A stretch of DNA of 64,000 bases from Yamagishiella unicocca (lineage: Eukaryota; Chlorophyta; Chlorophyceae; Chlamydomonadales; Volvocaceae): contig BDSL01000203.1 of the NCBI GenBank assembly GCA_003116995.1, positions 1 to 64,000 on the forward strand, in the 5' to 3' direction. The position numbers and the translations under genes are program-made. The notes under the pieces were generated by a model. The model was not told the origin of the DNA and made no database searches. It saw only the letters and a list, made by a program, of their open reading frames with translations. Below, in pieces: positions 59,494 through 64,000 of this stretch; within the stretch, counting starts at the first letter, position 1, and each line of letters starts with the position of its first letter.

Positions 59494-60205
59494 CTATCCC
59501 CCCTCCGGCGGCAGCGTCCCCGCTGCACGCTTAGAGGCCAATTTAACAGATTCCAACTCCGGTTTCAGATCCGAAGTGAAATGATGCGCAGGTTCCCAGC
59601 TATTATGCTCAGACGAAAAGCCTGCCCATTTGACAAACCACTCGTGCACATTACGGAATTTGCGGCCAGACCGTACGCGGCGACAACGATAGTCCAGAAC
59701 GCGTTCAACCGTCCAGAGAGGTTGTTTGTTCGGCAGCCAGTCGACAGGGCCCGGATCAGTAGGGACAGTGTCAGCAGCATCAACTTCCATGTCAGAATCC
59801 TTCGACCGGTAAGGACGAATCAGGGACACATGAAAAGTCGAATGAATACGCATATCAGATGGCAGGCGCAGTTGAACAGCAACAGAACCGACCATGCGTA
59901 TGACAGGAAAGGGACCGACCCACCGGGGTAACAGTTTCCGCGAACCAACCGCCAGCGCGCGGAGGTTCTTGGTGCTCAGCATAACTAACTGACCCGGAGT
60001 GAAAGTAACGTCCTTCTTGTTGCGGTTGTAGTAATCTGCAGCACGCTGTTGCGCGGATTCCAGGCACGCTTTAGCATCAGTTAGCCGAGACACAAAGTTC
60101 TTAGCAAAGCTCTTCGCAGCAGGAACGTTAACATCCAATTCCCGCCAGACAGGTAGCGCAGGATGGAAGCCATAGTTCAGGAAGAACGGACTCTGAAGAA
60201 CGGAC
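59494..60205 (-). pseudogene. Ty3/Gypsy integrase C-terminus with chromodomain, 5'-truncated
   Basis: About 237 codons, the 3' end of a chromovirus pol. In order: the end of the integrase core (SPFFLNYGFHPALP), a helix with RAADYYNRNKKD, FTPGQLVMLSTKNLR, the GPY/F module PRWVGPFPVIRMVG, STFHVSLIRPY, then a chromodomain (WTVERVLDYR ... EWFVKWAGFSSEHNSWEPAH). The frame stays open upstream to 60519, but that part only translates tandem repeats and low-complexity Ser/Gln/Pro sequence. Protease, reverse transcriptase, RNase H and the integrase catalytic triad are missing, so this copy is dead. Confidence 0.9.
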
Positions 60206-60214
60206 TCTGCCCGG

Positions 60215-60866
60215 TGGTTACTGTACAGTATGTACGTCTGTGTGCAACGTTGTAGATAGGCCGAACGGCAGTTGTCCGATTTCCTAGGATTGGGCTGCGG
60301 TGGCCTGGGTTGGCTTGGGTTGGCTTGGGCGGTGGCCTGGGTTGGCTTGCTTGCTTGCTTGCTTGCTTGGCTGGAACCCTGCCGCCGGCGGATTGCACCC
60401 CACCTGCTGGCGGAGCAGCATTCCGACTGCTGAGAAGCGTATCGATTCTCGCCGCGCGCTTTGGAGGTCGGGGTTATTACTGTATGTATGTGCTGTGTGC
60501 AACGTTGCTTGTAAGCCAAATGGCCGTTGTCATGTTTCCTAGGGTTGGGCCGCGGTGGCCTTCAGGGCCCGCTTGGAGCCCCGTCGGATTATTGCATCCC
60601 ACCTGGCGGTGGAGCAGCATTCTGACTAAGAAGCATATCGATTCTCGCCGCGCGCTTTGGAGGTGAAGTACCTTTCCGTATGTATGTGCTGTTTGCAAAG
60701 TTGTAGGCCGAACGGCCGTTGTCAGGTTTCCTGGGGTTGGGCTGTGGTGGCCCTCAGGGCCTGGCTTGGAGCCCCGCCGGATTGCAGGCAGCCCGCCTGG
60801 CGGAGCGACGTGCGGACTCAATATCGTATCGATCCTCGGGGCACGCTTTGGAGTTTGGGTTTACCA
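60215..60866 (+). repeat. Three tandem 190-265 bp repeats
   Basis: Units start near 60215, 60480 and 60675. Each has a GTATGT-type start, TGCAACGTTGT-like, GGCCG or CCAAATGGC, CCTAGG.TTGGGC, a GCCCGCTTGGAGCC-like word, GGAGCAGCATTC, ATCGATTCTCG and GCGCGCTTTGGAG. The first unit is longer because of a repeated GGCTTGGG stretch and a run of five TTGC tetranucleotides near 60,350. The block cuts off the 5' side of the Gypsy remnant. Confidence 0.85.
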
Positions 60867-60867
60867 C

Positions 60868-63235
60868 TGCAATAATAATAATAATAGTGTCGCTGGGCGT
60901 AGCCCTAGCGTGTGTTAAGGGGGTGGGGAACTGAGGGGGTCTCCCCCCTGTATGCCCGCACCACCGTGGGAAGCGAAGGTGTCAGAACCCCCCTAACCCC
61001 CCTGTGTCGTGTGGGTGTGGCCGCCCATTTTTCGTCGGCACTGGATTATGGTTCCCATGCTATTCACCGCGTGCTTGTGTAATTTCATGCAGCATCCCTC
61101 GGCGTTGCCTGGTGTTGCCCCAAGCTTGATAAGGAGGGGCTTAAGTGTGTTTGGGACGGTGCCTGTGGTGCCTAGGGTAACAATGTCCGTGTCGGTGTAG
61201 TGCACCGTCCAGCCTGCCCGCTGTAGTTTGTCGGCTAGTTGGCGGTGTTGTTCGGCTTTTTGTTCTTCCTTTTCAGAGTGGTTAAGGTCTCCGGTGTAGC
61301 CGACTTCAATAATGTAGACATTGCACTTCCGTTTGTCGGCTGGCCCTTTGTAAGGTCTGCTGCTTGTACCCCGCGTACTGCTCAGTGGCAGCTCGGGGAT
61401 GAAGAGGATGTCCGGTCTCATTTTTCCAAGCTCAGAGGCATCAGCATCCTCCGGCATCAGCATCCAGGCGGGGAGGCGCTGTCCGGCACAGTACGGGGGC
61501 AGGTCCTCCTGCCGCCCGGCATCCATGATCAGGTATCCGCCTCCATGTTTACCGTTGTGGATGGTTTCCACTAGGATGCGTACGGCCGCGTTGTGTCGCG
61601 TTATATACATTCCTTTCATGGTTGGGTGCGCACCCCCCCCCAAGATGTGTCCTCCAGAGTCTTGTATAGGTCCCCCAGGCCTGCAGTGGCGGCAGACAGG
61701 GCATTTGCCATCACCCCCTCGGCCGTACAGTTGCTGCAGTTTGGCGTTGTAGAGGTATCCGTATCGTGCGTTGAGTACTTGCTTCGTGAGCCAGTGGCAG
61801 GTATGCTGTGTGAGGAGGTAGGCGTTGCTAGTTTTGGCGCAGAGGGATGTCGCGGCCTCACCCCATTGTTGTGTGTAGACAGTGTCGTTGGTATATCCGG
61901 CGAATGTGTGTGTCGGGAGTATCCGTATGATTCCCTGGTTGAGGTCGCAGACGTACTGGTTGTTAGCCCGGTTTCGCAACCAGTAGTGTCGGTCGTACGG
62001 GGCATTGTCTGCCGGTTCGGTAACCGTCGCTTTAACGTCGCCCTTCGCAACCGCGGTTGCACCTGCGTCGGCGCAGTTGTTGCCGTAGAGGTCGCTATGG
62101 CCGAGGACTTTAACCAGGCGCACTGGAGTGCCGTTTGTCGCGCAGTCGTACAGCAGGCCAGCAATACTCAGTAGGATGGCTTTGTGCTTCGAGATGTGTA
62201 GTTTCTCTGGTTCATTGATAGCTCTTTTTATCAGGTCTAGCGAGACCTTCGAGTCCGTTGCGATAGTGATAGTCGTTGTACATGTTGGCGCGTATTCCGA
62301 AAGCGCAGCCCTTATGGCGGCCAGCTCCGCACGTTGGATCGTATTCGTGCACTCAAAGCCATTTGGATCAACATGAAGGGTGTCGCCTGTTTTCGGGTTG
62401 AAGACAGCGGCGCCGAGGGCGTTGGGTTCGCCTGCGGCCGTTGGTTTGATGCAGCTGCCATCAGTCCATAGTATGTTATTCGCTTCATAGTACAGCGGCA
62501 TCCGAACCGGGTACGCCGTGGTTAGGTTTTGCCTGTCGCTTTCAGCGCAGCTAAGCACCAGGGCTGTGTTGCGCGGTGCAGGCGGCGGGTTCCTAGTAAG
62601 TTCTCTTATGCGTTTGCTGGCTCGCTGCGGGTAGTATCGTACTTGCGAGGCTAACTCGTCGCCCTGTGATGTCTCCCTGCGCAGCTGGCGCCTCATTAGG
62701 GTGACATCCGCCCCTGCCCGTTCGAGCTGGGCCCTGAGCCGCTTTATGGAGCATGCGTTGAGGCCCTCGACAGCGGTTCCGTTGGCCACCAGCAGGACAT
62801 CGAGGCCGTGCTCGTACTTGGCCACGGTTTTGTGCGTCCCCATCCCAAGCGTGAGTGTGCAGGCGCCGCCCTCCTTTATGCGGGCGATTCGCTGTACGAG
62901 GGGGCTGTCCAGAAGCGTGGTATAGGGCCCAGTCTTGCTGTATGGAACTGTGAGCAGGGTTGCCGTTGGTTCTGTGGAGTTCCATTCTGACTCAGCGCTG
63001 GCGACGGCCCAGGCGAGTGCTTTCTTGACACTCTCAGGGTTTGGATCGGGGTGGGCAACAGAGAGCCCTTTGAACACGTGCGTGTATGCGTCGAGGTTGG
63101 CTCCGAAGAGCTGGTCTTCTTCGTGCACGCTAAAGTAGCAGTCGGCGTGGCCCACGCAGTTTAGTGGTGAAGCGTCGAGGGTCGCATGAGTCTTGAGGTC
63201 GACACCCTTTGGAGGCCGGGAGGTGCCGCATTACC
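60868..63235 (-). mobile_element. 3' part of a LINE retrotransposon, Dualen/RandI-like
   Basis: Read on the minus strand, the coding frame is followed by about 110 bp of 3' UTR and a TATTATTATTATTATT tail (60870-60885), a typical LINE 3' end. The coding frame is open from about 63,230 and no reverse transcriptase is present in the window, so the copy is truncated at its 5' side. The domain order RNase H, zinc knuckle, restriction-like nuclease is the reason for the Dualen/RandI suggestion. Confidence 0.75.
60993..63155 (-). CDS. LINE ORF fragment: RNase H, CCHH knuckle, PD-(D/E)XK-like endonuclease
   Basis: A 720-codon open frame; the first codon used here is GTG and the frame is open for about 25 more codons upstream to a TAA, so the protein is a fragment of a longer polyprotein. 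Residues 1-225 are unrecognised. RNase H spans about 226-370 with D232 (LWTDGS), E277 (QRAELAAI), D301 (ATDSK) and D363 (GHSDLYGNNCAD). A zinc knuckle follows with C485, C488, H503 and H510. A restriction-like nuclease region has RPDILFIP (D582) and VYIIEVGYTGD (E617). LINEs with a C-terminal restriction-like nuclease plus RNase H are known as Dualen/RandI in Chlamydomonas. No frameshift or stop interrupts these domains. Confidence 0.8.
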   Translation of the reverse strand: MGHADCYFSVHEEDQLFGANLDAYTHVFKGLSVAHPDPNPESVKKALAWAVASAESEWNSTEPTATLLTVPYSKTGPYTTLLDSPLVQRIARIKEGGACTLTLGMGTHKTVAKYEHGLDVLLVANGTAVEGLNACSIKRLRAQLERAGADVTLMRRQLRRETSQGDELASQVRYYPQRASKRIRELTRNPPPAPRNTALVLSCAESDRQNLTTAYPVRMPLYYEANNILWTDGSCIKPTAAGEPNALGAAVFNPKTGDTLHVDPNGFECTNTIQRAELAAIRAALSEYAPTCTTTITIATDSKVSLDLIKRAINEPEKLHISKHKAILLSIAGLLYDCATNGTPVRLVKVLGHSDLYGNNCADAGATAVAKGDVKATVTEPADNAPYDRHYWLRNRANNQYVCDLNQGIIRILPTHTFAGYTNDTVYTQQWGEAATSLCAKTSNAYLLTQHTCHWLTKQVLNARYGYLYNAKLQQLYGRGGDGKCPVCRHCRPGGPIQDSGGHILGGGAHPTMKGMYITRHNAAVRILVETIHNGKHGGGYLIMDAGRQEDLPPYCAGQRLPAWMLMPEDADASELGKMRPDILFIPELPLSSTRGTSSRPYKGPADKRKCNVYIIEVGYTGDLNHSEKEEQKAEQHRQLADKLQRAGWTVHYTDTDIVTLGTTGTVPNTLKPLLIKLGATPGNAEGCCMKLHKHAVNSMGTIIQCRRKMGGHTHTTQGG

Positions 63236-63642
63236 TCCGGTAGCACAGAGGGTTCGATGCAACGCTATACATGCGGAACTGGCGTTGTTTGCCAAGCAAC
63301 TGCTCTGTATATCTGACCTAAGTTGCGAATGTTATGTCCGATATGAGTGGGTACCCACGGGCGTGTGGCTTTCCTTGCGTACGGGCTGCGCTGAAACTGT
63401 GTCGAAACATTGCAGATCTTTCACGGCCTACAACGTGGCATTGTACGAAATAAATATAATACTGCCTATCGATATCCACAGGTCGTGCGTTGCGTCAAAC
63501 GCGACTCGCATTGCCAGCAAAGTTGGCACCTGGGCTCCTTTTTCATTGTCCGGCCCTTGGATTGCGGTACTATCCGTCAGTTCATAACCAACCAATATTA
63601 TCATATGCCGATTTGTGAACTTCTGCAAGCGGCGCGGCAACC

Positions 63643-63820
63643 AGCGTGAAATGCAGGTCCGTCTTTCCCACTGACTTCTCCTTACAGCAAGTTCGATGTG
63701 GCCCTAAATAATAACATTGTTTGCAAAGAAATGAAGAAGATGCGGCCTGGGCTTGGATTTCAATTTTCCCCCCCTGTACGACACTAAACGCGGTGCCCCA
63801 TCGTGACTGAACCCGCGAAC
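63643..63820 (-). repeat. Inverted partner of the repeat at 57.9 kb (right copy)
   Basis: Reverse complement of 57934-58110 with scattered differences and one small indel (CTTTGCAAACAATG against CTTCACAAACAATG). With its partner it encloses 5.5 kb containing the Gypsy and LINE remnants. Confidence 0.9.
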
Positions 63821-64000
63821 AGTGGCTTTCATTTGCCGCATTATGGGATGCGTTGCTGTCGGCCCATAGACCGCAACCTGCAATTCTTGAGGGCCTACAG
63901 CGCATAACCATGTCGTTTGGGGTACACCTCACACAAATATATTAAGTTGTCAGGGTTACGCGACCGCGACCATACGCTAGAGGTTGTGAGGGGTTGCACC
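63821..64000. other. Window edge, nothing recognised
   Basis: Short terminal stretch without recognisable gene or repeat. Confidence 0.4.

Noticed and set aside
60993..63155. Host gene with RNase H and nuclease domains
   Set aside because: The domain order, the TATTAT tail and the truncated 5' end are those of a LINE polyprotein.

Overview
The window reads as nuclear DNA of a GC-rich, intron-rich green alga, most likely a volvocine chlorophyte (Chlamydomonas/Volvox relatives). The support is many short phase-consistent exons with GTGAGT/GTGCGT-type donors and GCAG acceptors, Ala/Gln/Gly-rich inserts inside conserved proteins, TGTAA-type polyadenylation motifs, and retroelements of kinds known from Chlamydomonas. 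No bacterial, organellar or CRISPR features are seen. Species cannot be assigned from the sequence alone. All exon coordinates are read by eye from splice signals, reading phase and protein similarity.

Layout. 1-12.3 kb is repeat territory: a 46-49 bp minisatellite (1-1203), a small GGAGGC-rich minisatellite (3.2-3.5 kb), a 4.3 kb very GC-rich satellite built of 15-bp modules with an 1858-bp higher-order period (4.79-9.07 kb), and 4.5 copies of a 697-bp tandem repeat (9.07-12.3 kb). The GC-rich satellite sits inside a copy of the 697-bp repeat. 12.3-15 kb has no recognised gene.

15.0-20.5 kb (+) is an 11-exon folate-biopterin transporter (FBT, MFS superfamily) of 597 predicted residues. An intact tRNA-Ser(GCT) lies at 22,705-22,786 (+). 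22.8-29 kb holds dispersed repeat fragments and no confident gene. 29.2-34.5 kb (-) is a plant-type RR-TZF tandem CCCH zinc-finger protein with long Gln- and Ala-rich regions (7 exons, about 973 aa). 37.3-40.2 kb (-) is a chalcone-isomerase-fold protein (8 exons, 273 aa). It is head-to-head with a TruD/PUS7 pseudouridine synthase at 43.1-53.5 kb (+, about 19 exons). The intergenic space between this divergent pair is occupied by a 2028-bp hAT-like DNA transposon with perfect 20-bp terminal inverted repeats and 8-bp target duplications; it carries a captured host-like exon.

54-57 kb (+) holds a decaying SAM-methyltransferase-like gene. One exon is interrupted by a 249-bp fold-back element with two perfect 102-bp arms and a 5-bp target duplication; removing the element in silico rejoins the reading frame up to a splice donor. 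The same gene also carries a one-base frameshift and a duplicated upstream exon. 59.5-60.2 kb (-) is the 3' end of a chromodomain Ty3/Gypsy integrase, truncated by three tandem 190-265 bp repeats. 60.9-63.2 kb (-) is the 3' part of a LINE encoding RNase H, a CCHH zinc knuckle and a PD-(D/E)XK-like endonuclease, which suggests a Dualen/RandI-type element.

The four solid genes (folate transport, RNA-binding zinc finger, CHI-fold protein, pseudouridine synthase) do not form one pathway. The main novelty lies in the repeat and transposon architecture: the nested satellite, the fold-back element that broke a gene, and the exon-carrying hAT element in a divergent promoter.
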